DNA of 64,000 nucleotides, from NCBI GenBank assembly GCA_018401705.1, contig JAGYKL010000011.1:50020-114019 (forward strand). The letters are read 5' to 3'. Of this stretch, positions 57,201 to 64,000 are shown in pieces. The notes beneath the pieces are model-generated. The model had not been told where the DNA came from and did no database searches. It was given only the letters and a program-made list of their open reading frames with translations. The first letter of the stretch is position 1. The number at the start of each line of letters is the position of its first letter. The position numbers and the translations under genes are program-made. Source of the DNA: Bacteroidia bacterium. GTDB taxonomy: Bacteria; Bacteroidota; Bacteroidia; M30B66.

Positions 57201-57479
57201 AACACTAGTGTTGGTTGATCTGAAAAGTGTAAGCTGTGAGTCATAAGCTGCATTTCCGCCATAAGTGGCGCAAGTCGTAAATTCATATGTATTACCACTC
57301 GTAACATTTAATGCAACATATTCTCCAGCATAGTTAATAGTAGTTGCATTTCCCCAACTTGTAGTAGGAGTAAACGTACCAGAAGGGTATTGAGTGTTGT
57401 TAAAAACACATTGGCTTGAAGCGCTGTTGCCTATGAAAATTATAGCAATAGCAAGGGTTAGGCGTAGAAATCTCAGCAT
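51225..57479 (-). CDS. Giant T9SS type A surface protein with PPC-like and ten Ig-like repeats
   Basis: About 2,084 residues from the ATG at 57479, which gives the signal peptide LTLAIAIIFIGNSASSQ; a start at 57515 adds 12 residues. The N-terminal half has about eight PPC-like domains, each opening with NDEC/DDVWF- or SDAWY-type cores and ending FWLRVYDY. The second half has ten tandem Ig-like modules of about 83 residues, each with a TICxGxSVxL strand, a YQWxxNGxPI strand and a SGSYTVxVT strand. The sorting domain is IAVYPNPAKDYVTLQ. Ancestry and layout are close to the 2,860-residue protein at 4813. An adhesin or surface-layer role is likely; no catalytic residues were seen. A TACATTTG box lies upstream. 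Confidence 0.9.
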   Translation of the reverse strand: MLRFLRLTLAIAIIFIGNSASSQCVFNNTQYPSGTFTPTTSWGNATTINYAGEYVALNVTSGNTYEFTTCATYGGNAAYDSQLTLFRSTNTSVALDYSDDDCDDDDAYISWFATFSGVVYIQINEFNCVTNSTGSTIAYRMVSGLAGPDNDNCETSFLTVATPTCNPISATLAGATGSNPVACTGTNTDDVWFSVVSGTNEDILIEVIPDGTGFDPVFEIFSGTSCANLTSIGCFDETLDGQAEAAIVTGALPLEIIWVRVYDYFSAEALNPNFTFCATQGGGTSINGDDCFNAIPLTTNDFCNPISGNLGNFTTSSSPAVVCDGSLSSDAWYVITAEVDSLLFNVIPDGLVDPIIEIYGGTGCGALDFIGCADFNIAGEAESILISPTTPGEQFWLRVYDYSGNATSNLGYQICAYNIGNGGNTPANDECAGALPLITTNICNPVAADLGDYTPSTTPATTCGGTLNSDAWYIITAQVDSVIFSVIPEGLSDPIIEIYSGTGCGNLDLLGCADFTLEGEEEAIIISPTTPGEQFWLRVFDYGGNVAADNGFQICSYNIPANPPGVIGDECASAIPLTTTNFCDPISGNLGDFTPSATNPTTSCAGTLDSDAWYVITAQVDSLLFNVIPDGDIDPIIEIYSGTGCGDLALIGCADFTLSGETESIVLSPTTPGEQFWLRVFDYNGNNSSDLGYQICTYNIFVPEAQGPINDECDNATVIIAGTECNPINGTLLNASASLPVSGCGGTNNEDVWYEIFATDTAVTIEMFPDFGTLGIVAEIFVPTAAGNCNNLLSLGCVDEGLAGEPEIISVIGMMPGQSVFVRIYDFITATPTNPGFTICAYWDPEANVVANDECSGAIPLTASASCNPVFGDVAGATGSAPASSCSPGGIVDADVWFSFVATATSANIVVTPTTDMDPVIQYFSGSCNNLVSRGCSDVFIESNAEQLSATGLTIGQTYYVRVYDYRGNIGASTDFTICVQNNTVPSNDNCNGATPIALGNIFQVQDNALATQSSPGCVGTANDDVWFSFAAGENPQGTTINVLGDLDYQTVFQVFSGSCANLTSIQCVNNVTTGTYDQEVLALTTLTPGQTYYLRVYNQDVSTTNSTFYLAIEGTPVGCNLTGPTITTAGSSTICGGQSVTINSSGAAGVTYQWRLNGIDIPGQTASSISANTAGLYSLFITDGQGCTALSNTVEIVVGQSPTPVASSTGSTTICGSGSVSLSTPAVLAGGSYQWLLNGSPINGATQNTYSANQTGSYSVSVTNSSGCSGISNSITVNVVANVTASISNAGSTIICQGSSTIISVNTQSGNNVQWQLNGSPINGATSLTYTANQGGVYTAVVSNGPSCTATSNSISISVVAGPNASISSQGSTSFCQGGSVQLSASTVAGANYQWQNNGSPIFGANQQTYTANQSGSYTVIVTTTACSATSNAIPVTVNPAPVSTIFANGPTTFCQGNSVALSGPTGSGLSYQWINNGNPIGGATSDTYTATTSGNYVLTVTQNGCSSNSPATQVTVTTPPSANITVNGSSTVCQGNTVSLSAPVGNNLTYQWSLNGNAISGAIGLNYIASTSGNYTLTVSQGTNCSSTSSGVAVNILAAPVATLTAGGPTGICQGESVVLVASSGSGLTYQWQIEGATIPGASGASYTASSGGSYTVVITNSSACTSTSEPLVVTVNPQPEATITPNGPTTFCIGNTVLLQANTGNGYTYQWNQNGNALPGIINSVFNVGESGSYTVVVTNQSGCSALSAPIQVSVAGTEAEISFTGNPAICDGNAVQLNATIGAGLVYQWQNNGSNLSGEISSEYTATAAGNYTVVITDVNNCSSTSQPVTITVGQTPNQPAITVQGENTICAGDELELTYTVNAGITYSWSSLGNPISGGDAGSLIVTQAGEYVLRATNASNCASESEPVSVSVNPLPTVSFVLNPDTICAKAVTLVLSGGIPAGGEYSGLYVNNSIFTSPEQSENVDITYTYTDNNGCSNFATDVIKVIDCTGIEDAEGNFIAVYPNPAKDYVTLQSSISLRNAVIEVMDATGRIVAVAVEITTENSAQIKISDLAAGVYQVVVKKGNEIHTVKVVKTV

Positions 57480-57498
57480 TAGTAAAAATTTAGGATTG

Positions 57499-57506
57499 CA
57501 AATGTA
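57499..57506 (-). promoter_or_regulatory. Candidate -7 box of the 2,084-residue protein gene
   Basis: On the minus strand, TACATTTG matches TAnnTTTG, 19 bases before the ATG at 57479. Its position inside the longer reading frame supports the 57479 start. No clear -33 element was found. Confidence 0.45.
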
Positions 57507-57581
57507 AGAAAACAAGCATATGAGTGTGAAAAAGCTTTGTTAATTCTTACTTACTCAAACTGAATATCAAATTAATTATAC

Positions 57582-58157
57582 TTAAGCTCTATAGAAATTC
57601 ATTTCGTCTAAATATTTCCATGCGTCTAATGGCATAAAACATCTAACATCTTTCTGGTTTGAAATTGCATTTCTAATAAAAGTGCTTGAAACATCCATGT
57701 GCGGAGCCTCAGTCATAATAACAGAAGGGTGTTTGTCAAAAGCGCTTTTCGCGCTTCCCGGTCGTGGATAAACCAAAATCGAATGATTGCTTAAAATAAC
57801 CTCATAGTTCTTCCATTTATCAAGGCTTTGCAAATTATCGCTCCCCATGATTAATGAAAACTTGTGTTGAGGATATTTTTCTGACAAATGAACGAGCGTG
57901 TTTACAGTGTAAGAAGGCTGTGGAAGTGAGAATTCAATATCAGTAGCCCTTAAATAAAGAATATCATCAATTGCAGCATTAACCATAGCCAAGCGATGAT
58001 GCCCTTTCAAAAGCGATTTCTTCTCTTTAAGCGGATTATGAGGTGACACTACAAACCAAACTTGATCTAAATCGGTAAACTGGGCCATATATCCAGCAAT
58101 TGAAAGATGGCCAACATGAATTGGATTAAAAGAGCCAAAAAATAATCCGATATGCAT
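57582..58157 (-). CDS. nadD: Nicotinate-nucleotide adenylyltransferase
   Basis: A 191-residue nucleotidyltransferase that adenylates nicotinate mononucleotide to deamido-NAD in NAD synthesis. The signature is GSFNPIHVGHLSIA near the start (the HxGH-type motif), followed by VSPHNPLKEK and MGSDNLQSLDKWKNY. The C-terminal motif SSTFIRNAI, which closes over the phosphate, is also present. Length is normal. It lies 1 base downstream of gmk and is co-transcribed with gmk and the yicC-family gene, an arrangement often seen in Bacteroidota. Confidence 0.95.
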   Translation of the reverse strand: MHIGLFFGSFNPIHVGHLSIAGYMAQFTDLDQVWFVVSPHNPLKEKKSLLKGHHRLAMVNAAIDDILYLRATDIEFSLPQPSYTVNTLVHLSEKYPQHKFSLIMGSDNLQSLDKWKNYEVILSNHSILVYPRPGSAKSAFDKHPSVIMTEAPHMDVSSTFIRNAISNQKDVRCFMPLDAWKYLDEMNFYRA

Positions 58158-58158
58158 G

Positions 58159-58728
58159 TTAATCAGTATTCAAAAACTCTTGCACCATGTCAAGTGCATT
58201 AGGTAAACAGTCCTCGAGCTTATCATTTACCAGTATTCTATCGGCATGTTTGGCATATTCCATTTCTCTGGTCGCTTTTGAAACTCGGGCTTCGAAACTC
58301 TTTTCGGTTTCTGTAGCTCTGTTTCTAAGCCTTTCTGTTAGCACTTCAATCGAGGGAGGCATCACAAACACTAACAAAGCTCTATGAGAGAAGTGCCTTT
58401 TAATATTCAAGCCACCTTCAACATCTACATCAAAAATAACATGATTGCCTCTATTCCAGATGCGATCAATCTCAGATCTTAATGTTCCATAAAATGTGCC
58501 TGTATAAACTTCCTCCCATTCAAGAAACTCTTGTTTCCCAATCTTTTGGAGAAACTCATCGGTATTCATGAAGTAATAATCTACACCATTTACTTCATTA
58601 GGTCTTTTTTCTCTGTTTGTTGCCGACACAGAAAATTCAATTCCAGGAATATTTTCCAGAATATGCCTAACAATGGTGGTCTTCCCAGCTCCGCTGGGAG
58701 CGCAAACTATGATTAATTTACCGCTCAC
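58159..58728 (-). CDS. gmk: Guanylate kinase
   Basis: A 189-residue kinase that turns GMP into GDP using ATP. P-loop APSGAGKTT (10-18), GMP-binding region VSATNREKRPNEVNGVDYYF, and lid and base regions (FDVDVEGGLNIKRH, LRNRATETEKSFEAR) are all as expected for Gmk. Its first 4 bases overlap the end of the yicC-family gene (ATGA), and nadD follows after 1 base. It supplies GDP and dGDP for nucleic acid and (p)ppGpp pools. Confidence 0.96.
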   Translation of the reverse strand: MSGKLIIVCAPSGAGKTTIVRHILENIPGIEFSVSATNREKRPNEVNGVDYYFMNTDEFLQKIGKQEFLEWEEVYTGTFYGTLRSEIDRIWNRGNHVIFDVDVEGGLNIKRHFSHRALLVFVMPPSIEVLTERLRNRATETEKSFEARVSKATREMEYAKHADRILVNDKLEDCLPNALDMVQEFLNTD

Positions 58729-59597
58729 AAAACATTATTGAGTTGTTCCTTTATTTTTTCAAGCTCATCTTTCATCAAAACTACTAACTTTTGCATTCCT
58801 GCATGATTAGATTTTGAGCCGATTGTATTAATCTCTCTGCCCATTTCCTGACTGATAAACCCTAGTTTCCTTCCGTTTGAAATAGGTTCTGCCATTGTAG
58901 TTTTGAAATATTCGCAATGGGTCCTTAAACGTTGCTTTTCTTCAGAGATGTCTAGTTTCTCTATGAAATAAATCATCTCCTCCTCAAAGCGATTCTCAGT
59001 GCCAACATTCTGTTGAAGCAACTCATCAATTTTTGACTTGATGCGAGTCCTCACAGTTTCCATTCTTTCGGCTTCCAAGGGACTTAGACTGTTTAATTGC
59101 TTCTCAATTTCTTCAACCCTTGCAAGTAAATCCTTTTCAAGACCGTTACCTTCGTCCTTCCTAAACTGGTCAGCATTTGAAATAGCATTTTGTAAGGCCT
59201 CTCTTATCTGAGTCCAATCACCTTCTTCAAGTTTTTGCTCAGTTTCTACAACACTATCCGGAAGGCGCATGACTTCCGAAAAAATCACATCATTACTAAC
59301 GCCAATCTCATTTTGCAATGTTTGAAGTCTGATAAATTGCTGCTTAATGAGCTCGGTGTTCACTTCTGCAAATGACTGAACTCCTGTATTCTTTATATTG
59401 ATTTGAATATCAATTTTCCCCCGCTCAAGTGCCGAACTAATGAGATTTCTTATTTCACCTTCCTGCTCTCGAAGTATCGATGGAATTCTGAGATTCAAAT
59501 CTAAAAGCTTACTATTCAAAGCTCTGATATCAACTGTTACTAATCTGGAATCAAGAGAAACCTGGTGTTTCCCGAATCCTGTCATCGATTTTATCAT
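58725..59597 (-). CDS. YicC family protein, probable endoribonuclease
   Basis: A 290-residue protein with the YicC signature: N-terminal KSMTGFGKHQV, then VDIRALNSKLLDLNLRIPS, a long helical middle and C-terminal GRKLGFISQEMGREINTIGSK. E. coli YicC has been reported to act as an endoribonuclease that affects small-RNA turnover; the molecular role in Bacteroidota is not established. It is the first gene of a tight yicC-gmk-nadD operon, overlapping gmk by 4 bases. Its length and conserved ends are complete. Confidence 0.92.
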   Translation of the reverse strand: MIKSMTGFGKHQVSLDSRLVTVDIRALNSKLLDLNLRIPSILREQEGEIRNLISSALERGKIDIQINIKNTGVQSFAEVNTELIKQQFIRLQTLQNEIGVSNDVIFSEVMRLPDSVVETEQKLEEGDWTQIREALQNAISNADQFRKDEGNGLEKDLLARVEEIEKQLNSLSPLEAERMETVRTRIKSKIDELLQQNVGTENRFEEEMIYFIEKLDISEEKQRLRTHCEYFKTTMAEPISNGRKLGFISQEMGREINTIGSKSNHAGMQKLVVLMKDELEKIKEQLNNVL

Positions 59598-59753
59598 TGG
59601 CGCTAAAATAGGAAAAATACATAGCTTTTGATTATAGCCGTTATGCTGAGTTTGGCAATAGAAAAAGACTCGGTATCTTTTATCAAAAATCTGACTTATG
59701 TCATAGTTTCTTTCATTTCAATACAATTACCTTTGGTAGAAATCAGAATCTGC

Positions 59754-59831
59754 ATGAAAATTCTCAAATTTATTCTTGTTTGTATCTTGTGTTTGGGGAC
59801 TATTTCTCTTCTGGTTTGGCTTTTTTATTAA
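59754..59831 (+). CDS. Possible 25-residue membrane peptide
   Basis: An ATG at 59754 opens a 25-codon frame that is almost entirely one hydrophobic helix (MKILKFILVCILCLG ... VWLFY), with a Lys-rich start. It ends 18 bases before the next gene. A longer TTG-initiated frame (from 59628) is less likely. Small single-helix peptides are common but hard to prove; support is only the start, the hydrophobic content and the spacing. Confidence 0.35.
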   Translation: MKILKFILVCILCLGTISLLVWLFY

Positions 59832-59849
59832 CCCTCTGAAAATCTAAGT

Positions 59850-60059
59850 ATGAAATCAAATGTTGGAAATACCGATAAGGCAGTAAGAATCTCAATTGCA
59901 GTTTTGCTGGCAGCATTGTATTTTACTGGAACAATTACAGGTGTTCTTGGTGTAATAGCTCTAGTTGTTGCCGGTGTGTTTGTGCTTACTTCACTTGTAG
60001 GCTTTTGCCCTCTTTACGCCATCTTTGGCATGTCTACATGTCCTAGAAAAACGAAGTAA
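59850..60059 (+). CDS. DUF2892 (YgaP-like) small membrane protein
   Basis: A 69-residue protein with two membrane helices, opening KSNVGNTDKAVRISIAVLLA and closing GFCPLYAIFGMSTCPRK. This matches the DUF2892/YgaP inner-membrane domain, where the helices pack as a hairpin dimer. In E. coli YgaP the domain is attached to a rhodanese, but here it stands alone. The two Cys residues near the C-terminus are typical. Role unknown. Confidence 0.85.
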   Translation: MKSNVGNTDKAVRISIAVLLAALYFTGTITGVLGVIALVVAGVFVLTSLVGFCPLYAIFGMSTCPRKTK

Positions 60060-60149
60060 TCCGCTATCATATCAGGGAGTTCTGAATAAGAATTCCGAGA
60101 GCTTTTCAACATTCAAAGGGCATTTGCGTTTAGTTTGAAAGTCCAAACT

Positions 60150-60509
60150 ATGCGTAACACTCTGATTATTTGCTTTATATTGATGATTTCCTCAGGCTTT
60201 AAGCCTGAGACGATTAAATCAGACTTATACATTCCGGCACATGAGCAATTTGTGCTTGGAGGTGGACAGGACTTTAAATTTAATGTTTCGGCAAAGAACG
60301 TTGGACTTGCAAAAGTGCATCTTTTTCTTTCCCTTAATGGCTTCGAAACTGATCTTGGATACTTGGAGCAAGGTGAAACTCTCGATGCTTCAGTGCCAGA
60401 AAAGGCATCTGTTTTAGTGAGGAATGAAACTGCCTTGAGAGCACATCTTAAGGTAAAAGCTAAGGGCAAATCAGATAATCTAGGAATGCAGTATCAAAAA
60501 GTTGAATAG
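60150..60509 (+). CDS. Unrecognised small exported protein
   Basis: 119 residues from the ATG at 60150; an upstream TTG at 60135 would add five. The N-terminus is a probable signal sequence (TLIICFILMISSGF). The remainder is a single beta-rich domain (FVLGGGQDFKFNVSAKNVGL, VHLFLSLNGFETDLGYLEQ), ending with a basic stretch. No family or sorting domain is recognised. It converges on the small membrane protein gene at 60551. Confidence 0.6.
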   Translation: MRNTLIICFILMISSGFKPETIKSDLYIPAHEQFVLGGGQDFKFNVSAKNVGLAKVHLFLSLNGFETDLGYLEQGETLDASVPEKASVLVRNETALRAHLKVKAKGKSDNLGMQYQKVE

Positions 60510-60550
60510 GCCATTGTAAAGCACTTGTAATCTTTGCCGTTTCCTTGATA

Positions 60551-60799
60551 TCACTGTAAATTTCTGCTCTTTAGTTCCTGCTTAAGCGCCTCATATTTCT
60601 TAGATTTCTTTAAGAAAAGGTAAATTAAGAACAAGGGAATTAATAATAAGAATCCAAATGCATTAGCCGCAGCACCATAAATCATTATTCCAACCAAAAA
60701 TCCGATAAAGAATGCATCAAATAAGGGTGATGGCTTAATCTTGCCAATTTCATCCTTTAGTTCGTTATCTGATAAATTCGAAAAATCAAACTGCTTCAT
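60551..60799 (-). CDS. Unrecognised small membrane protein
   Basis: An 82-residue protein: a polar N-terminal 28 residues, then two hydrophobic segments (about 29-60), then a charged amphipathic end (FLKKSKKYEALKQELKSRNL). This resembles small inner-membrane proteins with cytoplasmic tails at both ends. No named family is recognised and no neighbour suggests a role. Confidence 0.6.
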   Translation of the reverse strand: MKQFDFSNLSDNELKDEIGKIKPSPLFDAFFIGFLVGIMIYGAAANAFGFLLLIPLFLIYLFLKKSKKYEALKQELKSRNLQ

Positions 60800-61007
60800 A
60801 GAAATAAATCCATTTTTAAAATTTCTAATTGAATATATGTTTTAGCCAATTTTTTATATCTAGTTTTCTCTACTCAACTATCCACAACGGTCCTCGAACA
60901 GCCGCCCTTTTTTCGATGGCGGGTGTGCGTTGTTAGTGGCTGAAAAAAAAATTGTCTTCTAATTTTGTTTCTGTGCAAAGATTAATCTCCAATAGCCAAT
61001 ATAATGT
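60800..61007. other. Intergenic region with a GC-rich patch
   Basis: 208 bases, AT-rich except for 60888-60940 (CGGTCCTCGAACAGCCGCC, then GATGGCGGGTGTGCG). The two GC-rich parts can form only a short stem (GCCGCC with GGCGG) across a T-rich loop. No gene, T-tailed hairpin or recombination core site was identified. Confidence 0.4.
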
Positions 61008-63008
61008 TTAATACCTTACGACTTTGGTGATAGTCGATTGAAATGTTGTGTTTACTTTGATGAAGAAGATACCCGACTCTTCTGGAAGGTTCAATTTTTT
61101 AGTAAACGACTGAATGCTGCTTATACTGCGAAGAGTTTGACCTAAAGCGTTGTAAATAAGTATAGATTCAATTTGGTCGGTTGAGTTGACTGTAATGTGT
61201 CCCTCCGTTGGATTTGGAAAAATCTGAATCGGATTTTTATTGTCCTTCACCTCCAAGCCAGTAATAGTTAATGTTACACACGATGAGGTATCTTGACAGA
61301 TTCCGTTGCTGGTAATCACTGCGTAGCTTCCATTTTGCCATCCTTCAAAAGATTGATTTGTTTCACCAGGTATTTCGGCATAGTCATTATTACAATCTAC
61401 CCATTGATAGTCAACATCATTTAAATCAGCAGTTAAAATTAAACCAGATTCTGAAATGGTAGAAAGTGCGGAGATAACTGTCAAGTTCAAAGCAATTATC
61501 GAATCACATCCCTGAGAAGAGGAGTAAGTATCCAAATAAAACCCAGATTCGGTTAGTAAATTACCTGCGAAAAGATAGGGCTCGCAAGTTTCAACAATCT
61601 GAATATATTCTTGGTCGCCACAAGCATAGCAAGATGTCGCAATATCGAATGTGCCATTAAGGTATTCAGGTTCGTAATCAATGTAAGTAAAACTAATGTC
61701 GCTGGTGCTAATGCCTGTAATATAATCAATAGGGTACAACTCGCTTTCTAAGGTGAGGTCACTAGCTAAACATTCTGTACTTCCCTCTGAATTGGTTTGT
61801 ACCAGCCATCCACCACTTGCATTTATGTAACCTGCCAATAAGTAGTTGGTTCCAACTTTTACTACGTCCACAAAATAATCGTAATTACCTGCATTATAGG
61901 TTTTGCAGAAAACCAAAGTTCCTGCTGTGTCAATGACAGCTAATAAACCGTCTGTTTCTGTTTCGGGCTGTGTACTATAGCCGCATAAATATAAATGGTT
62001 ATTAATCTCGTCAATCCCAAGGCGGTTCACCTGAGCAATTTCATCAGTACCGTATGCGTTACTCCACAATACATTTCCGTCCGTATCCCATTTTTCTATC
62101 ACGGTGGTAAATTCCGTTGGACCGAATGGTGGAGTGAAATTGCCAATTTTCTCACAGGTGTAAAAAGCCCCACTTTCCGAAACTACCATTTGCCCAGCTG
62201 CGCCAAATGAAGTTAGAGGTTTTTGTCTATTCCATATGGTTTGACCCAGCAAGTCTACTTTGAAGATTTGCACACTTCCGGGATTATTTTGGCCATGTCT
62301 TCCAGTAAAGCCATATACCATCAAGCTGCCGTCATTTGTACGCTTTATGCTCTTTACATCGCCAATGTTATTGTTAGAACTTGTATGCTGGGTGCTGCCA
62401 AAAGTCTTTGCCCAAGCTAATGTTAAGTCGGGATTGAACTTGCCAAACAAAGGCACAGTCCAGTTATAGAAAGACACCCCAGCACTTAAAAAATCGTAGT
62501 AATTACCGCCAAAATAAATGGAGCCATCTTCGTCAATATCTATATCATTTATTGTAATCTCACGAAAATTGTTGAAGTCCATTCTCTTGTAAGTAAAGAT
62601 ATTTCCTTCTAAGTCGGTTTTCCAGAATGATGCATGATAGTATTGTGATGAAGAATAAGAGCCACCAACCAGTAAAAGTTGATTATTGGGGAGTTCTTTA
62701 ATGATTTTAATAAAGCATTCACCATAAGTGCTAGACCGTTTAAACTGCTTTACCCAAAGTGTATCTCCGTTGCTATTAATCTCAGCCAGTGCAGCCGCTC
62801 CTTCTCCAATATTTGTGATTTTCCTGAAGGCTACCAAACTATTGCCGTTGCTTTTTACGGCACAAGCTGTAACGGTGTTAAAACTACCTTCGGGTCCAAA
62901 ATCCCAATCAATTATTTTCTCAAAAACCTGTGCATTTAATGGACTGGATATTATTAAGAATAAGCAATGAGTAATTGCAATATGTAAAGTAAATCTTAGC
63001 TTTCTCAT
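61008..63008 (-). CDS. T9SS type A secreted protein, propeller-like N-terminal region
   Basis: 666 residues from the ATG at 63008; the alternative is a GTG at 63020. A signal peptide ends SSPLNAQ. Residues ~30-410 contain repeats of about 50 residues with motifs like NSNGDTLWVKQF, DLEGNIFTYKRM, DLLGQTIWNRQK and DTDGNVLWSNAY, the pattern of beta-propeller blades. Two Ig-like modules follow (TESGFYLDTYSSSQGCDSII is typical), then a type A sorting domain (IQIFPNPTEGHITVNS). Exported and surface-attached or released; no catalytic site was identified. Its best comparison is the cargo protein family at 13520 and 4813, sharing only the sorting domain. Confidence 0.85.
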   Translation of the reverse strand: MRKLRFTLHIAITHCLFLIISSPLNAQVFEKIIDWDFGPEGSFNTVTACAVKSNGNSLVAFRKITNIGEGAAALAEINSNGDTLWVKQFKRSSTYGECFIKIIKELPNNQLLLVGGSYSSSQYYHASFWKTDLEGNIFTYKRMDFNNFREITINDIDIDEDGSIYFGGNYYDFLSAGVSFYNWTVPLFGKFNPDLTLAWAKTFGSTQHTSSNNNIGDVKSIKRTNDGSLMVYGFTGRHGQNNPGSVQIFKVDLLGQTIWNRQKPLTSFGAAGQMVVSESGAFYTCEKIGNFTPPFGPTEFTTVIEKWDTDGNVLWSNAYGTDEIAQVNRLGIDEINNHLYLCGYSTQPETETDGLLAVIDTAGTLVFCKTYNAGNYDYFVDVVKVGTNYLLAGYINASGGWLVQTNSEGSTECLASDLTLESELYPIDYITGISTSDISFTYIDYEPEYLNGTFDIATSCYACGDQEYIQIVETCEPYLFAGNLLTESGFYLDTYSSSQGCDSIIALNLTVISALSTISESGLILTADLNDVDYQWVDCNNDYAEIPGETNQSFEGWQNGSYAVITSNGICQDTSSCVTLTITGLEVKDNKNPIQIFPNPTEGHITVNSTDQIESILIYNALGQTLRSISSIQSFTKKLNLPEESGIFFIKVNTTFQSTITKVVRY

Positions 63009-63355
63009 AGCGATGGACACTAACTATATAATTGTAACGTTTGGCTAATTTAGATTAGTTAAAAGTAAATAAAGATTTACAATTGTATTTTTTAGTTCAA
63101 TGGCTTTTGGAAAGTGTCATGCTACAACATAGTCCTATTCTAATAATATTATCAACTTCAGTATTTTGAATTTGGGGAGAACCGATTTGTTGCGCTGGAT
63201 TATTGAACTTAGGTTTTGTTCTTTTTTAGCCTCTAACTACCTAAAGTCTCTAATCACCTATTAACAAAATCCTTTCCCCTTTCTCCTTTCCCCTTTCTCT
63301 TATCAACTATCCCCTTTCAACTTTCTCCTATCCCCTTTCAACTATCTCCTATCAA
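63009..63355. other. 347-base intergenic region with pyrimidine-rich repeats
   Basis: AT-rich up to 63270. From 63271 to 63360 the plus strand is a low-complexity pyrimidine tract built from CCCCTTTC-, TTTCTCCT- and CTATCAACTAT-like units. No gene or hairpin terminator was seen. The last unit extends into the stop codon of the S9 peptidase gene on the minus strand. Confidence 0.6.
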
Positions 63356-64000
63356 CTATAATGTTTCCTTCAACCATTTAAAAAATTCTCTCTGCCAAAC
63401 GATTCCGTTTTGAGGCTGAAGAATCCAGTGGTTTTCTTCCGGGAAATAAACCAGCTTACTTTTAATGCCTTTTAGCTGCAGTGCCTGAAAAGCCTCAAAA
63501 CCTTGTCCCTCGGGAACTCTAAAGTCTTTTCCTCCATGAATCACTAGCATTGGAGTATCCCAATTGCCAACTTTATTGCTTGGATCAAATTCAGCATAGG
63601 TTTTTTGAGCTGCTTTATTGTCTTTTTCCCAATATGCCCCACCTATATCAAAGTTTGTAAAAAACACCTCTTCGGTGGTTCCATACATGCTTTTTAGGTT
63701 AAAAACCCCTGCATGAGCGATAAAAGATTTAAACCTTCCTTCATGCATTCCTGCTAGGTTGTAAACCGAATATCCGCCATAACTGGCGCCAATACAACCG
63801 CGACGAGCTTTGTCAACATACGGTTCTTTCGAAACATCATCAATAGCACTCAAATAATCACGCATCGATTGTCCACCCCAGTCCTTGCTAATTGCTTCAT
63901 TCCACTCAACGCCAAAACCAGGTAATCCGCGACGATTAGGAGCAACAACAATATAACCCTGTGCTGCCATCAGCTGGAAATTCCAGCGAAAAGAGTAAAA
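63356..64000 (-). CDS. S9 (prolyl oligopeptidase-like) serine peptidase, C-terminal part
   Basis: Partial: the frame is open through the window edge, and coding continues upstream (WNFQLMAAQG), so the N-terminus and likely beta-propeller are missing. About 215 residues of the alpha/beta-hydrolase domain are present: NRRGLPGFGVEW, the nucleophile motif GASYGGYS (catalytic Ser), the Asp in HGGKDFRVP and the His in ENHWI. It cleaves peptides after export or in the cytoplasm; the specificity subgroup (DPP4-like or acylaminoacyl peptidase) cannot be set. Stop codon TAG lies in the pyrimidine-rich tract. Confidence 0.9.
   Translation of the reverse strand, partial: FYSFRWNFQLMAAQGYIVVAPNRRGLPGFGVEWNEAISKDWGGQSMRDYLSAIDDVSKEPYVDKARRGCIGASYGGYSVYNLAGMHEGRFKSFIAHAGVFNLKSMYGTTEEVFFTNFDIGGAYWEKDNKAAQKTYAEFDPSNKVGNWDTPMLVIHGGKDFRVPEGQGFEAFQALQLKGIKSKLVYFPEENHWILQPQNGIVWQREFFKWLKETL

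Noticed and set aside
59628..59831. A 67-codon TTG-initiated frame upstream of the DUF2892 gene
   Set aside because: It needs a rare start codon and its first half overlaps the likely promoter of the divergent yicC operon. Only the ATG-started last 25 codons were kept, as a weak candidate.
60888..60940. Integron attC-like or mobile element end in the GC-rich patch
   Set aside because: No proper GTTRRRY/RYYYAAC core pair and no integrase or transposase nearby.

Overview
The window looks like a chromosomal segment of a free-living member of the Bacteroidota, most likely a Flavobacteriia/Cryomorphaceae-type lineage. The grounds are AT-rich DNA, many type IX secretion system (T9SS) cargo proteins with either type A (YPNP) or type B (gliding-motility-associated, CHU_C-like) C-terminal sorting domains, PorU- and PorV-like proteins, a SecA of about 1,100 residues, and sequences resembling the Bacteroidota -7 promoter element TAnnTTTG. 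No tRNA, rRNA, CRISPR array, insertion sequence or prophage was seen. The taxonomic call is an inference from gene content.

Layout. 1-222: a heptamer-based tandem array, then a dispersed-type repeat whose last copy supplies the final codons of the next gene. 200-2860 (minus): a type B cargo protein, an ECF sigma factor and a small zinc-finger anti-sigma protein in one operon. 3145-13395 (plus): two unrecognised secreted proteins followed by a surface protein of about 2,860 residues, closed by a strong terminator. 13520-14908 (plus): a second cargo protein. 15012-18407 (minus): a lipoprotein, an SRPBCC protein and an M43 metalloprotease cargo. 18609-24706 (minus): a PorV-like/PorU-like pair with a TAATG stop-start overlap. 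24884-26771 (plus): an acyltransferase and PssA. 26774-27025 (minus): PurS. 27242-33505 (plus): a large outer-membrane barrel-like protein, a lone receiver protein and a TPR-adenylyl cyclase. 33637-41449 (minus): an unrecognised helical protein, then a 19-repeat PKD protein whose FN3 tail is broken by stops and frameshifts, with a mini type B protein upstream of it. 41758-43304 (plus): a histidine kinase and response regulator. 43358-47394: a coiled-coil membrane protein, ComF, a GNAT acetyltransferase and an RCC1-repeat gene cut by one in-frame stop. 47402-51051 (minus): a MazG-like protein and SecA. 51225-57479 (minus): a cargo protein of about 2,080 residues with two tandem domain arrays. 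57582-59597 (minus): nadD, gmk and a yicC-family gene. 59754-64000: small membrane or secreted proteins, one more T9SS cargo protein and the C-terminal part of an S9 peptidase running off the window.

How they fit together. The dominant theme is export of very large, repeat-rich surface proteins: SecA moves them across the inner membrane and T9SS across the outer membrane, and the PorV/PorU-like pair probably shuttles cargo and removes or attaches sorting domains. Signalling genes (ECF sigma/anti-sigma, two-component proteins, an adenylyl cyclase) are interspersed, but the sequence does not show which cargo they control. The rest is housekeeping: purine, phospholipid, NAD and nucleotide metabolism. 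Two surface-protein loci show recent decay, so the raw reads should be checked before reading biology into them.
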